Assembly (NCBI RefSeq): GCF_000161935.1
Contig: NZ_GG698803.1
Location: 268,888-332,887 of the forward strand
Reading direction: 5' to 3'
DNA length: 64,000 bases
From: Limosilactobacillus coleohominis 101-4-CHN
Lineage (GTDB): Bacteria > Bacillota > Bacilli > Lactobacillales > Lactobacillaceae
Each line of letters begins with the position of its first letter. Position 1 is the first letter of the stretch. The translations under genes were made by a program, and so were the position numbers. Under the pieces are notes generated by a model. That model was not told the origin of the DNA and did no database searches. It saw nothing but the letters and a program-made list of their open reading frames with translations. Shown piece after piece: positions 52,428-60,437 of this stretch.

Positions 52428-53041
52428 AACTTTTCCATATTTAATAATTGCTTTTTAGCATTCTGTTGAAAGGCCACCTGCTGGCTATCAATATCTGTAA
52501 TTTTGATAAACTTTTGTATTTTTACCAAGTCGGATTGGTTTAGGGCAACAATGACTTCACGATCTTGCCGATTGTAATCAATAGATTGGTGATGGTTAGC
52601 CGCAAGCAATTGGATAAATAAACGGGTAGTACGGCCGTTTCCCTCCCTAAAAGGGTGTAGATAATTCAGTGAATCTAGTAATTGTGCATATTGTTTACTG
52701 GTTGGCTTCACCGTGTTTTTAATCATCTTTAATTGGTGAGTAATATTAGTAATGGCGGTGTCAAAGGCGGTTGGCGGCATAAAGTCTGTTTTACCTTTAG
52801 ATAAATAGTAATCACGAAATTGACCGGCCCAACTATAAATTTCTCCAAATAGGAACTGGTGAATTTTAGCATAATCATCAATGCTCTTAATTACATAGCC
52901 ATGATGTAATAGCCAAACAGCATTGTGAGCTACCGTACGATACTCCACCATTCTTAACTTAGCCGCATCTTGTAAATTGAGCTTATTACGAAGAGTACCG
53001 TTAGGGTAGAGAAAGTATTGTTTCAGTTCTTCGTCGGTCAT
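52403..53041 (-). CDS. Fic family protein (toxin-like AMPylator)
   Basis: About 212 residues from ATG 53041, with GGTGAA upstream; a GTG at 53050 is an alternative. Fic motif HPFREGNGRTTR near 129-140 is complete (HxFx(D/E)GNGRxxR), so it can transfer AMP or another nucleotide phosphate to a target protein. Upstream IYSWAGQFRDYYLSKGKTDFMPP is the flap region. The N-terminal FLYPNGTLRNKLNLQDAAKLRMVE resembles VbhT/Doc-like toxins that need an antitoxin. I see no intrinsic inhibitory helix. It follows the HTH gene by 1 base, so the pair is likely a toxin-antitoxin operon. Confidence 0.87.
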   Translation of the reverse strand: MTDEELKQYFLYPNGTLRNKLNLQDAAKLRMVEYRTVAHNAVWLLHHGYVIKSIDDYAKIHQFLFGEIYSWAGQFRDYYLSKGKTDFMPPTAFDTAITNITHQLKMIKNTVKPTSKQYAQLLDSLNYLHPFREGNGRTTRLFIQLLAANHHQSIDYNRQDREVIVALNQSDLVKIQKFIKITDIDSQQVAFQQNAKKQLLNMEKLNRDKEIH

Positions 53042-53042
53042 G

Positions 53043-53453
53043 TTATTCACCGAAAATTTCTTTAAATCTTTGATTTAACTCTGGATGACTGATTTCAGCA
53101 AAAGCTTTTAGTTCTTCAATGTCTGCCCGAGAAGGTTGCCATCCCTCCATCACGTTGTTTTTCACAGAAAATTTAATATTCCGATAGATCTCTGGATCAG
53201 CGATTTTAACTCCCTGGATGGTTTGAGCCTGATCGTCAATTGTTAAGGAATATTGGTCCCCCTGTAATAAGTGGAGCAGTTTTTCTGGGGATTCATTAAT
53301 GGCTGTTGCAACCCCGTTAAGGATTCGAATGGTCCAAGTGCTAATAGGGCGTTTAAAGGCATTGCTAAGTGTAGTTTTGCTAATCCCTGATTTATGGGAA
53401 ATATTGGTGATATTGGTATCATAGTTGGCCATTACTTCGTTGACGCTCATCAT
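53043..53453 (-). CDS. HTH antitoxin-like partner of Fic
   Basis: 136 residues with AAGGGGGTGA before the ATG. N-terminal helix-turn-helix (NITNISHKSGISKTTLSNAFKRPISTWTIRILNGVATAI), a short beta part (YSLTIDDQAQTIQGVKI), and a C-terminal helix DIEELKAFAEISHPELNQRFKEIF. Its gene directly precedes fic. The canonical Fic-inhibitory (S/T)xxxE(G/N) motif is not evident; NNVMEG is the nearest thing. It probably represses the operon and may neutralise Fic by another contact. Confidence 0.72.
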   Translation of the reverse strand: MMSVNEVMANYDTNITNISHKSGISKTTLSNAFKRPISTWTIRILNGVATAINESPEKLLHLLQGDQYSLTIDDQAQTIQGVKIADPEIYRNIKFSVKNNVMEGWQPSRADIEELKAFAEISHPELNQRFKEIFGE

Positions 53454-53622
53454 TATGAATCACCCCCTTAATAAAATTATTTTAGATCTATTATACCAAA
53501 TATAGTATATTGGTTACCAGAACAGGTACAAATGATACACATTTTCTTTTTGCTAATTTACAGAATAAAAATTATCACCTTTGCCGTAATTAAATGATAG
53601 AGGCAAAAAAGAGGTGGTAATT

Positions 53623-54417
53623 ATGAAAAATCAGATTAGCCTTCAGGAGGACTTTGTATTCGGTAGTGTAATGAGTAACCGGAAGTTGTGTCAGCACCTC
53701 ATCCAACTTATACTACCGGAACTCAAAATTAGTCATATTAAATTTCCCACGCTGCAAAAGGCTGTTCAGGAAGATCCGCGACAGCATGGTGTCCGCTTTG
53801 ATGTCTACACAGAGGATCAGAATGGTGTGTACGAAATTGATATGCAGGTACGACATACAAAAGGACTAGCAAAACGGGTTCGGTATTATCAGAGCCGAAT
53901 TGATGGTGATTTATTAAATCATGGTGAAGGTTATGAATTGATGAAACGGTCATACGCCATTTTTATTTGTCCGTTTGATCCATAGGGAAAGGGATTGCAC
54001 AAATACGAATTTCGTAATTTGTGTGTTCATGATCATAAAATTGAAATGATGGATGGTCGCACAGCAATCTTTCTTAATACCAAGGGAATTGCAAATGATG
54101 TCTCAAAGGCCTTGCAAAACTTCTTGCACTACGTGGATAATAAAGAGGTAGAGAATGATCAGTATGTGGATGAACTCCACGATTACATTCAACAACTTTG
54201 TCAAAACACTAAGTGGAGGAATGATTATATGGATAATAAAACACATATGATGTTTCATGATGAAGATGTCCGTAAAGAAGGGGAAAACAGTGCCATTAAA
54301 AAGATGATTGCTATGACGCGCCAGTTAGGTGTTCCAGAAGATCAGTTGCGACAAAAAGTCCAGGCTGAATTTCACCTATCAGATCAAGAAGTTGCAAAGT
54401 TGTTTGCGGATAATTAA
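53623..54417 (+). pseudogene. Rpn family nuclease with one in-frame nonsense codon
   Basis: 264 codons from the ATG at 53623 (GAGGTGGTAATT before it) are open except for TAG at 53983-53985. The intact copy at 26394-27182 has TAT (Tyr in FDPYGKGLYKYEF) at that point. The reading frame is unchanged on both sides, so only one base substitution separates it from a full gene. Nuclease core (GVRFDVYTEDQNGVYEIDMQ) and C-terminal part (VAKLFADN) are present. The product is either truncated after 120 residues with the acidic core kept, or read through. Confidence 0.9.
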
Positions 54418-54449
54418 AAGGAGTTGGCGATATTTCGCGTCAACTCCTT
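54418..54449. terminator. Bidirectional terminator between Rpn pseudogene and GtrA
   Basis: AAGGAGTTG (54418-54426) pairs with CAACTCCTT (54441-54449), with T-rich flank on the plus side. Confidence 0.75.
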
Positions 54450-54885
54450 ATTTGTCCTCAATTTTATCGTTGCTTTTAAAAATTAACCATTTTGAGAAAA
54501 TGTAGTTAGCGATTACCACCACGACGTTATCTAATGTTTTGGCGATTAATTGCTCAAGCGGTGCTCGCATTCCCAGCACGCTTAATGCTAACCACATGAA
54601 TGCCATGTCCATCAATAGGGTAACGCCCCGGTAGAAGAAAAATTCAATAATTTCAATCCAAAAGGCTTTCCACGTGGTGTAGGGTGAACCAAATACCCAG
54701 ACCTTATTAGTAAAGAAGGCCACCAAGACCGATAAGAACCAGGCAATGACGGTGGCCACTTCGTAGTTCCAATGCAATCCCGTACTCATCCATTGGTAAG
54801 AAGCAATGTTAACGATCGTGGTAACTACACCCCAAAAGAGGTAGGCGACAACCTGCTTATATTTATTCCAAAGTTCCTTAATCAT
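54448..54885 (-). CDS. GtrA family membrane protein
   Basis: 145 residues from an ATG at 54885 with AGGAG upstream. Four membrane segments: VVAYLFWGVVTTIVNIASY, VATVIAWFLSVLVAFFTN, RGVTLLMDMAFMWLALSVLG and NVVVVIANYIFSKWLIF. The FWGVVTTIVN and F(T)NKVWVF motifs are typical of GtrA flippase-like proteins, which help move lipid-linked sugars across the membrane for wall polysaccharide glycosylation. Its start overlaps the end of the flavodoxin gene by 8 bases. Confidence 0.92.
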   Translation of the reverse strand: MIKELWNKYKQVVAYLFWGVVTTIVNIASYQWMSTGLHWNYEVATVIAWFLSVLVAFFTNKVWVFGSPYTTWKAFWIEIIEFFFYRGVTLLMDMAFMWLALSVLGMRAPLEQLIAKTLDNVVVVIANYIFSKWLIFKSNDKIEDK

Positions 54886-55339
54886 TACCTGCTCCTGTCT
54901 TGGCTTGATCGATGAGCTTGTCGACAAAAGCGTCTAGTGTCTTAATGTCGTCCTCATCAGGTGCTAGGTTAATGTGGACGTTTTCCGCTCCCTTAGTAGC
55001 GCCAGCAACGTCAAAGGCTTCGCCAAATTTATCGACAGCAACACAAAAATCGTCCGCGTAAGCAGTATCACCAGAACCAGCGACGCCGTACACTTTGCCA
55101 TGCAGGTCTGATTCCTGTAGATCGTCAAAGAAGTCTAGGCCTTCATCTGGTAAGGCCCCTTCATCGTAGGTGTATGGACATACAACACAAATGTCCGCAT
55201 CTTCAAAGTCTGCGACATCGGCCATAGTCATTTCATTTTCGTCGACTTCCACACCATGGCTTTCGAACGCATCGGTAACGATATCGGCAACGTCTTCGTT
55301 ATTTCCAGTAATGGTTGCAAATACAACAACTGCTTTCAT
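54878..55339 (-). CDS. Flavodoxin
   Basis: 153 residues from an ATG at 55339, with GGAGGAATC upstream (another ATG 3 bases earlier). FMN-binding loop KAVVVFATITGNNEDVADIV is the flavodoxin phosphate loop. DICVVCPYTYDEGALPD and YGVAGSGDTAYADDFCVAVD are the flavin-contact loops. Very acidic, as typical of electron-transfer flavodoxins. It would pass electrons between a reductase and unknown acceptors. Confidence 0.92.
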   Translation of the reverse strand: MKAVVVFATITGNNEDVADIVTDAFESHGVEVDENEMTMADVADFEDADICVVCPYTYDEGALPDEGLDFFDDLQESDLHGKVYGVAGSGDTAYADDFCVAVDKFGEAFDVAGATKGAENVHINLAPDEDDIKTLDAFVDKLIDQAKTGAGND

Positions 55340-55453
55340 CATGATTCCTCCGTTCAATTAAATGCAAGGGCTAGTATATCACAAAAGCGGTTCGTTGCGG
55401 ATAGTGCTATACTAAATACTGAGATTTTAAAAATTAAGGGAGTAATTCAGAAC

Positions 55454-56314
55454 ATGATTAGTCTTAAATCACCCCGAGAAATTCGGGCAATGGAAGTTGC
55501 TGGTGCTGCGCTGGCGGGGATGCATATTGGTCTCCAAAAGATTGTTCGTCCAGGAATTTCATCATGGGTTATCGAAAAATTTGCCCGGAAGTATTTCAAG
55601 GCTGCTGGTGCAAAGGCAGAACAAATTGGTTTTGAAGGTTACAAGTACGCAACCTGTGTCAGTGTGAACGATGAAATCTGCCACGGTTTTCCACGGAAAA
55701 AGCTGATCTTAAAGGATGGCGATTTGGTCAAGATTGACACTGTAGTTAGTGTTGATGGTGCCTTTTCTGATTCTTGCTGGTCATATGCGGTTGGCGAAGT
55801 GAAGCCAGAAATCAAAAAGTTGATGGATGTTACCAAGAAGGCCCTTTACATGGGGATTGATCAATGTGTTCCTGGCAACCGGATTGGTGATATTGGTGCG
55901 GTTATTCAGCATTATACAGAAGACGAAAATGGCTATGGTGATGTGCGTGAATTTGTTGGTCATGGTATTCAACCAACGATGCACGAAGACCCAATGGTGC
56001 CACACTATGGTGAACATGGTCAAGGAGTTCGGCTTCGTAAGGGTATGACTATTACAGTAGAACCGATGATTAATACCGGAACCTGGGAAGCTGACACGAG
56101 TGATCCAGATGGCTGGTTAGCGAAGACTGCTGATGGTGGCTGGTCTTGCCAGTATGAACATACGTTAGTGATCACGGATGACGGTCCCAAGATTTTAACT
56201 TCACAGGATCCGGAAGCGGATGCCAAGTACATGTACGATGATGAATATGCGAAGGATTTAAAGCATTATTCAGAAATTGCATTACGGGTGGCTAAGCCAT
56301 TTGAAGAAAAATAG
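55454..56314 (+). CDS. map: Type I methionine aminopeptidase
   Basis: 286 residues from an ATG at 55454 with AAGGGAG upstream; an earlier in-frame ATG lies inside the divergent flavodoxin gene. It removes the initiator Met. Metal-binding residues are in VKIDTVVSVDGAFSDSCW (Asp pair), FVGHGIQPTMHEDP (His), TVEPMI (Glu) and CQYEHTLVI (Glu). The C-terminal 40 residues (AKYMYDDEYAKDLKHYSEI) are longer than in E. coli MetAP, as usual in lactobacilli. A single gene ending in a terminator. Confidence 0.95.
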   Translation: MISLKSPREIRAMEVAGAALAGMHIGLQKIVRPGISSWVIEKFARKYFKAAGAKAEQIGFEGYKYATCVSVNDEICHGFPRKKLILKDGDLVKIDTVVSVDGAFSDSCWSYAVGEVKPEIKKLMDVTKKALYMGIDQCVPGNRIGDIGAVIQHYTEDENGYGDVREFVGHGIQPTMHEDPMVPHYGEHGQGVRLRKGMTITVEPMINTGTWEADTSDPDGWLAKTADGGWSCQYEHTLVITDDGPKILTSQDPEADAKYMYDDEYAKDLKHYSEIALRVAKPFEEK

Positions 56315-56316
56315 TG

Positions 56317-56348
56317 AAAAGCTGTTGGAAATTATTCCAACAGCTTTT
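56317..56348 (+). terminator. Terminator after map
   Basis: AAAAGCTGTTGGAA (56317-56330) pairs perfectly with TTCCAACAGCTTTT (56335-56348), then CTATTTT. Confidence 0.88.
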
Positions 56349-56395
56349 CTATTTTAAAGTTTAAAATGTCACAGCGCAGTAGCTGGCTGGCAGTT

Positions 56396-56523
56396 CAAAT
56401 ACTGATAAATCAGTATTTGACCCACCTAGCCATCCTTGCGGGGGTGGGAAGACGAACTAGACAAGCTAGTTCTGTCCCACTCCCTTTCGTACCTTAATAT
56501 TGGGCACAATCAATATTAAGGAG
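56396..56523 (+). promoter_or_regulatory. Hairpin-rich leader with sequestered Shine-Dalgarno
   Basis: Three structures follow each other. CAAATACTGAT (56396-56406) with ATCAGTATTTG (56409-56419) is a perfect palindrome. GGGGGTGGGA (56440-56449) with TCCCACTCCC (56475-56484) encloses GAACTAG/CTAGTTC (56454-56460, 56466-56472). CCTTAATATTG (56492-56502) pairs perfectly with CAATATTAAGG (56511-56521), and its right arm contains part of the AAGGAG SD (56518-56523) of the next gene. Folding would hide the ribosome site. Confidence 0.55.
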
Positions 56524-56533
56524 CTGAAGTTGC

Positions 56534-57148
56534 ATGGACGACCTGATCGCATATTTTCAAAACTGTTTAGAAATGGTATCGAATTTGATCACCCCACTCG
56601 GGGTAGTGACGGTAGCACTGAATATTCGCAAATTTTGTAATGATGTGGATGCTCATCGAAAGCAAGATGAGCAAATTTTGATTCAAAACTCAATTAATGT
56701 TTTACGGAAGTTTGCGGAGCAGATTATTCCAGAGGTAAAGTCAATTAACCAGAAGATGGCAAGTAAATTGCAACAAAGACAAAGAAAAGTGTTGGTGGAG
56801 ATTAATGAAGAAATGGCTCCAGAGAGGAGTATCTCTATGCAAGAATTTATAAAAAAGCCACAGTGGCTATCAATTAATGACCGGTTAAGAAATGAGATTA
56901 AGGATGAATATAATTTAAGCAATATTTTTAATGAACTAGAGCAAGTTTCAGTCTATATGAATTATAATATGGTTAAACAGGATTTGGTTTTTAGCCCACT
57001 ACATAAATTTTTACTAGATTTTATCAATGATAACCTAGACTATTTTAATCGTTTAAAGGAAAACCAAGTTCCATATATTAATCTAACTAGGCTTTATAAT
57101 AATTGGCAAAGGTTTCTCATGATTAAGAAGAATAACAATAATGACTAA
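56534..57148 (+). CDS. Single-pass membrane protein, DUF4760-like
   Basis: 204 residues. N-terminal amphipathic and hydrophobic stretch (FQNCLEMVSNLITPLGVVTVALNIRKF) followed by a cytoplasmic helical domain (NVLRKFAEQIIPEVKSINQKM... and NIFNELEQVSVYMNYNMVKQDLVF). The latter part resembles DUF4760 proteins by eye. Tail is basic and Asn-rich. The ATG is 10 bases after an AAGGAG that is inside a hairpin, so translation may be controlled. Low GC relative to neighbours suggests transfer. No function known. Confidence 0.6.
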   Translation: MDDLIAYFQNCLEMVSNLITPLGVVTVALNIRKFCNDVDAHRKQDEQILIQNSINVLRKFAEQIIPEVKSINQKMASKLQQRQRKVLVEINEEMAPERSISMQEFIKKPQWLSINDRLRNEIKDEYNLSNIFNELEQVSVYMNYNMVKQDLVFSPLHKFLLDFINDNLDYFNRLKENQVPYINLTRLYNNWQRFLMIKKNNNND

Positions 57149-57155
57149 AGAATAG

Positions 57156-57275
57156 ATGGAAAATCAAGTAATTAATAACGTACTTGCAAGACTAGACAAA
57201 GAAGATAAAGAACGTTTGAGAAAAATTCGCGAGAATTCATATAAAGTCTGGCAAGATTACAGCAAGAAAAAGTAG
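57156..57275 (+). CDS. Small 39-residue basic ORF
   Basis: Open frame of 39 codons, MENQVINNVLARLDKEDKER then a basic tail ending YSKKK, 7 bases after the preceding gene. Mostly helix-forming and charged. SD is weak (AAAGAATAG). It may be a small protein of the same operon as the upstream membrane protein. Coding is possible, not certain. Confidence 0.4.
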   Translation: MENQVINNVLARLDKEDKERLRKIRENSYKVWQDYSKKK

Positions 57276-57318
57276 GTTGGCTGGAAAGATCTTTAATGAT
57301 AAAGTAAATAATAATCAC

Positions 57319-57370
57319 ACCTCCACATTGACAGGGTTAGGTTATCTAACGACTAGGCGTGGAGGTTTTA
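57319..57370 (+). terminator. Terminator or attenuator 20 bases upstream of the LtaS-like gene
   Basis: ACCTCCAC (57319-57326) pairs perfectly with GTGGAGGT (57359-57366). An inner GTTAG/CTAAC (57336-57350) makes a long hairpin, followed by TTTATTA. The next ATG is at 57387, leaving no room for a promoter in between. Confidence 0.7.
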
Positions 57371-57386
57371 TTAATGGAGAAAATCA

Positions 57387-60314
57387 ATGAAAGCAAAGAG
57401 AAATTCGATCCTATTTACCTGGGGGATTATTTTTACCATTTTGAATTTATGGTTGTGGAACCCGCAATTACCACTGGCTAACTATGCTATCAATAACAAT
57501 AAGATGATGCTAATTCAGGTTGTGCACGTGATCTTAAACATTGGTATGACATTTATGCTACTGAAATATGGTCAGCTGTTTGTGAAAGCTAAACCATCTT
57601 TAGCAAAGTTAGTTAACAGCTGGATTCTAGTGATTATTCTGGGTCTGTTGGAAGTGCTGATCCAATTACTATGGAAGAACCAATTCCAATTATCAGACTT
57701 ATTAAATAGTTTGTTTCCCTTCTCTAGAAACGTCATTCCGGTTGTGATGGGAATAATTCTATCAAGATGTTTGGTTCCATTTTATGCAAAATTAAAATTA
57801 TCCAGTCGCCACCAAATTGGTGCCTCGCTATTGGCTGGTTTATTTGCTAGCACCATTTTTAACGCTAATTTATGGGGATTTGATAATAGTTATAATCTTG
57901 CCCTTACCATAATTATAGTAAGTATTGGTGCTTTACTGTGCGACCTGAAACTGCAGTTAAATCAACGGATACTAAAAATCTCAGTAGGGGGGGTATTTCT
58001 TCTTAATCTGCTTTTGGCAGCTGTAATGCCCCAAATTTCAGTTTCGGTTCACAATAATTTTTCTACAGCAGCGCGTTTCGCTAATCCTTCAAACGTCCTC
58101 ACAATTATTGTCGCGCTTGGCCTGTGTTATTTATTTACCAAACAGCTTAATTTTCGGATGGTTGATACGATGCTGATTAGTATCACATTCGCTTCATACC
58201 CGGTCCTAATGAATTTGTTCGTTTCATCGATCGTCGGCCACTTTCCACATGCTGCCCTCCGGTATGGTGTTATGTTAATTTGTGCAATCCTTTTGATACC
58301 GGTCAGTTACTGTGGATTGCGCTTGCTAGATTTAATTTCCAAAACAAAGTGGTACGACCGTTATCACAAAACAGTTGCTAGTTTCAGAACGTTCACGGAT
58401 ATTAAGACGTTCTTGATACAACATTGGCAACAGCATGCACACCAATATTTAGCGATTGACTTTTGCTATCTTCTGGCTATTGTTTCGCTATTAGCCATGG
58501 ATAATAGCTTGAAGTTAACGCCGAACGTAAATTACACATACAATACGTTGATTTATACGTTCTGCAATAAACAATCAATTATTATCTTCACGGCTTTCTT
58601 AATTTGGCTGATGTTCAAGCTGTTCCAGTCAATCACGAATAGTTTTTGGTGGGGGATTGGAATTACCACGATGATCAATCTCATCTGGATCATTGCCAAT
58701 CGCATTAAAATTGGCGCCCGGAATGAACCAATTATGCCTTCAGAAATGATTATGTATCAGGCATACGGTAGTATTTTGAAAATGGTTAATCCATGGCTGT
58801 TAGTGTGTGCAGCGATCGTGATTGTTGGGGCTTGCTTAGCTATTTGGCGGGTAAACAGAAAGAAGCCGTTCACGAAGCTCTCAATAAAAGCGCGAGGATT
58901 TTACATCATCTTAACGATTCTTGTTTATGGCAGTGCGCTATTCTGGAATCATCAAGGTTCGCCAATTCAGACGGTTGTGCAAGGAATGGGTGTGGAATCG
59001 TACCCATTTAATCAACTAAGTGGGGCCCGGGTGAATGGACCAATTGTCCAATTTATGAGTAACGTTGATGTTAAGGTGATGGATCAGCCGACTGGATATT
59101 CTAAAGCAACGATGAACCGTTTAGCTAAAAAGTATCAGCTAACGGCTAAACAAATTAATCAACACCGGCAGAATAATTTAAGTGATCAAACAATTATCCT
59201 GAATTTGAGTGAAAGCTTTGCAACTCCTAATCGGGTTCCCGGAGTTCATTTAAAGAATGATCCAATTCCTTATATCAATAGGTTAAAGAAGAAAACGACC
59301 AGTGGGTTAATGATTAGTTCTGGATATGGTGGCGGTACTGCAAATATAGAATATATGTCACTCACGGGGTTAACCCTGGCTAACTTTACGCCAACGTTAG
59401 CGACGCCGTTTACGCAATTAGTACCATTTGCCAAACAATCATGGTCGATTAATCAGTTATTTAAAGATTCCACGGCAATTCATCCTTATGTCGGTACTTT
59501 TTATAGTCGCCCAACCGTTTATCGGAAATTTGGGTTTGACCGTTTTATGTATTTAGGAAGTCGCTATAAAATTCGTCATCAAAAGAAGATCGATCGGAGT
59601 CCCTACTTATCAGATGAGACCTCTTATCAGAACGTTGAAGATCAACTAAAGCGTAATCGCAAGGCGCAATTTATTAGTTTGGTAACGATGCAAAACCATT
59701 TCCCATATACGGAGCACTTCTATGATGGAGCAAGTAAGTACCAAGTTTCAATTCGTGGAGCAAACACTGATAGTGAGACGGTCGCTCAATACGCAATGGG
59801 GATTCATTACACGGATCAGGCTGTTCAGCAATTTATCAAGAAAATTAATCAAATGAAGCAGCCGATTACAGTGGTGTTTTATGGAGATCATTTACCCGGA
59901 ATCTATCAAAACGATATGAGTCAGGATGGACTAAAGTTGCACGAAACGGATTACTTTATCTACTCAAATCCGGCTGCTCGCCAGCAAGGTGCTAAGCAAT
60001 TTATCCATAACTCACGGGTTGTTTCGCCAAATGACTTTATCGCTATGCTGGCAAAACAAACCAACTCCAAAGTTACGCCTTACATCGCCTTATTGACCAA
60101 GGTCTATCAAGACCTGCCAGCGGTGTCGCTTAAGACCAGTAATGCGGATGCTAACGGTTATCATTCTGCTCCGCAATTTACCAATGAACAGGGTAAAGTT
60201 ATTTCTCAAAAGTATTTTTCAAAATCACAAAAAGAACTTTGGCACGATTATCTTTTAGTTCAATATGATATGACAGCCAGTCACCATTATTTAGGAAAGA
60301 GTTTTTTAAAGTGA
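57387..60314 (+). CDS. LTA synthase-like membrane sulfatase
   Basis: 975 residues, longer than usual LtaS (650-700) because the membrane part is extended. About 13 hydrophobic segments span residues 8-530. The sulfatase domain follows: TIILNLSESFA (metal), MISSGYGGGTANIEYMSLTG with the catalytic Thr in GGGTA, FISLVTMQNHFPYTEHFYDG, VVFYGDHLPGIYQND and the HETDYFIYSNPA end. LtaS-type enzymes build polyglycerolphosphate chains outside the cell. SD GGAG lies 8 bases before the ATG. A G7 run at 57987-57993 (ISVGGVFLL) sits in the coding sequence and could shift the frame by slippage. Confidence 0.9.
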   Translation: MKAKRNSILFTWGIIFTILNLWLWNPQLPLANYAINNNKMMLIQVVHVILNIGMTFMLLKYGQLFVKAKPSLAKLVNSWILVIILGLLEVLIQLLWKNQFQLSDLLNSLFPFSRNVIPVVMGIILSRCLVPFYAKLKLSSRHQIGASLLAGLFASTIFNANLWGFDNSYNLALTIIIVSIGALLCDLKLQLNQRILKISVGGVFLLNLLLAAVMPQISVSVHNNFSTAARFANPSNVLTIIVALGLCYLFTKQLNFRMVDTMLISITFASYPVLMNLFVSSIVGHFPHAALRYGVMLICAILLIPVSYCGLRLLDLISKTKWYDRYHKTVASFRTFTDIKTFLIQHWQQHAHQYLAIDFCYLLAIVSLLAMDNSLKLTPNVNYTYNTLIYTFCNKQSIIIFTAFLIWLMFKLFQSITNSFWWGIGITTMINLIWIIANRIKIGARNEPIMPSEMIMYQAYGSILKMVNPWLLVCAAIVIVGACLAIWRVNRKKPFTKLSIKARGFYIILTILVYGSALFWNHQGSPIQTVVQGMGVESYPFNQLSGARVNGPIVQFMSNVDVKVMDQPTGYSKATMNRLAKKYQLTAKQINQHRQNNLSDQTIILNLSESFATPNRVPGVHLKNDPIPYINRLKKKTTSGLMISSGYGGGTANIEYMSLTGLTLANFTPTLATPFTQLVPFAKQSWSINQLFKDSTAIHPYVGTFYSRPTVYRKFGFDRFMYLGSRYKIRHQKKIDRSPYLSDETSYQNVEDQLKRNRKAQFISLVTMQNHFPYTEHFYDGASKYQVSIRGANTDSETVAQYAMGIHYTDQAVQQFIKKINQMKQPITVVFYGDHLPGIYQNDMSQDGLKLHETDYFIYSNPAARQQGAKQFIHNSRVVSPNDFIAMLAKQTNSKVTPYIALLTKVYQDLPAVSLKTSNADANGYHSAPQFTNEQGKVISQKYFSKSQKELWHDYLLVQYDMTASHHYLGKSFLK

Positions 60315-60329
60315 TGTAATAAGTTTATC

Positions 60330-60366
60330 AATCCTCCAGGGAACGTAGAATTTCTTGGGGGATTTT
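60330..60366 (+). terminator. Terminator after the LtaS-like gene
   Basis: AATCCTCCA (60330-60338) pairs with TGGGGGATT (60356-60364) with one G-T pair, then TTA. Confidence 0.7.
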
Positions 60367-60383
60367 ATGTTGCAAATTTAAAA

Positions 60384-60417
60384 AAAGATGCGTTCATGAT
60401 AAAATGGATGCATCTTT
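60384..60417 (+). promoter_or_regulatory. Inverted repeat enclosing an extended -10 box
   Basis: AAAGATGC (60384-60391) pairs with GCATCTTT (60410-60417). The loop holds TGATAAAAT (60397-60405), an extended -10 (TGnTAAAAT). It precedes the YihY gene; the SD GAAGGGAA follows. Confidence 0.5.
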
Positions 60418-60437
60418 AACTTTATGAAGGGAACGAC

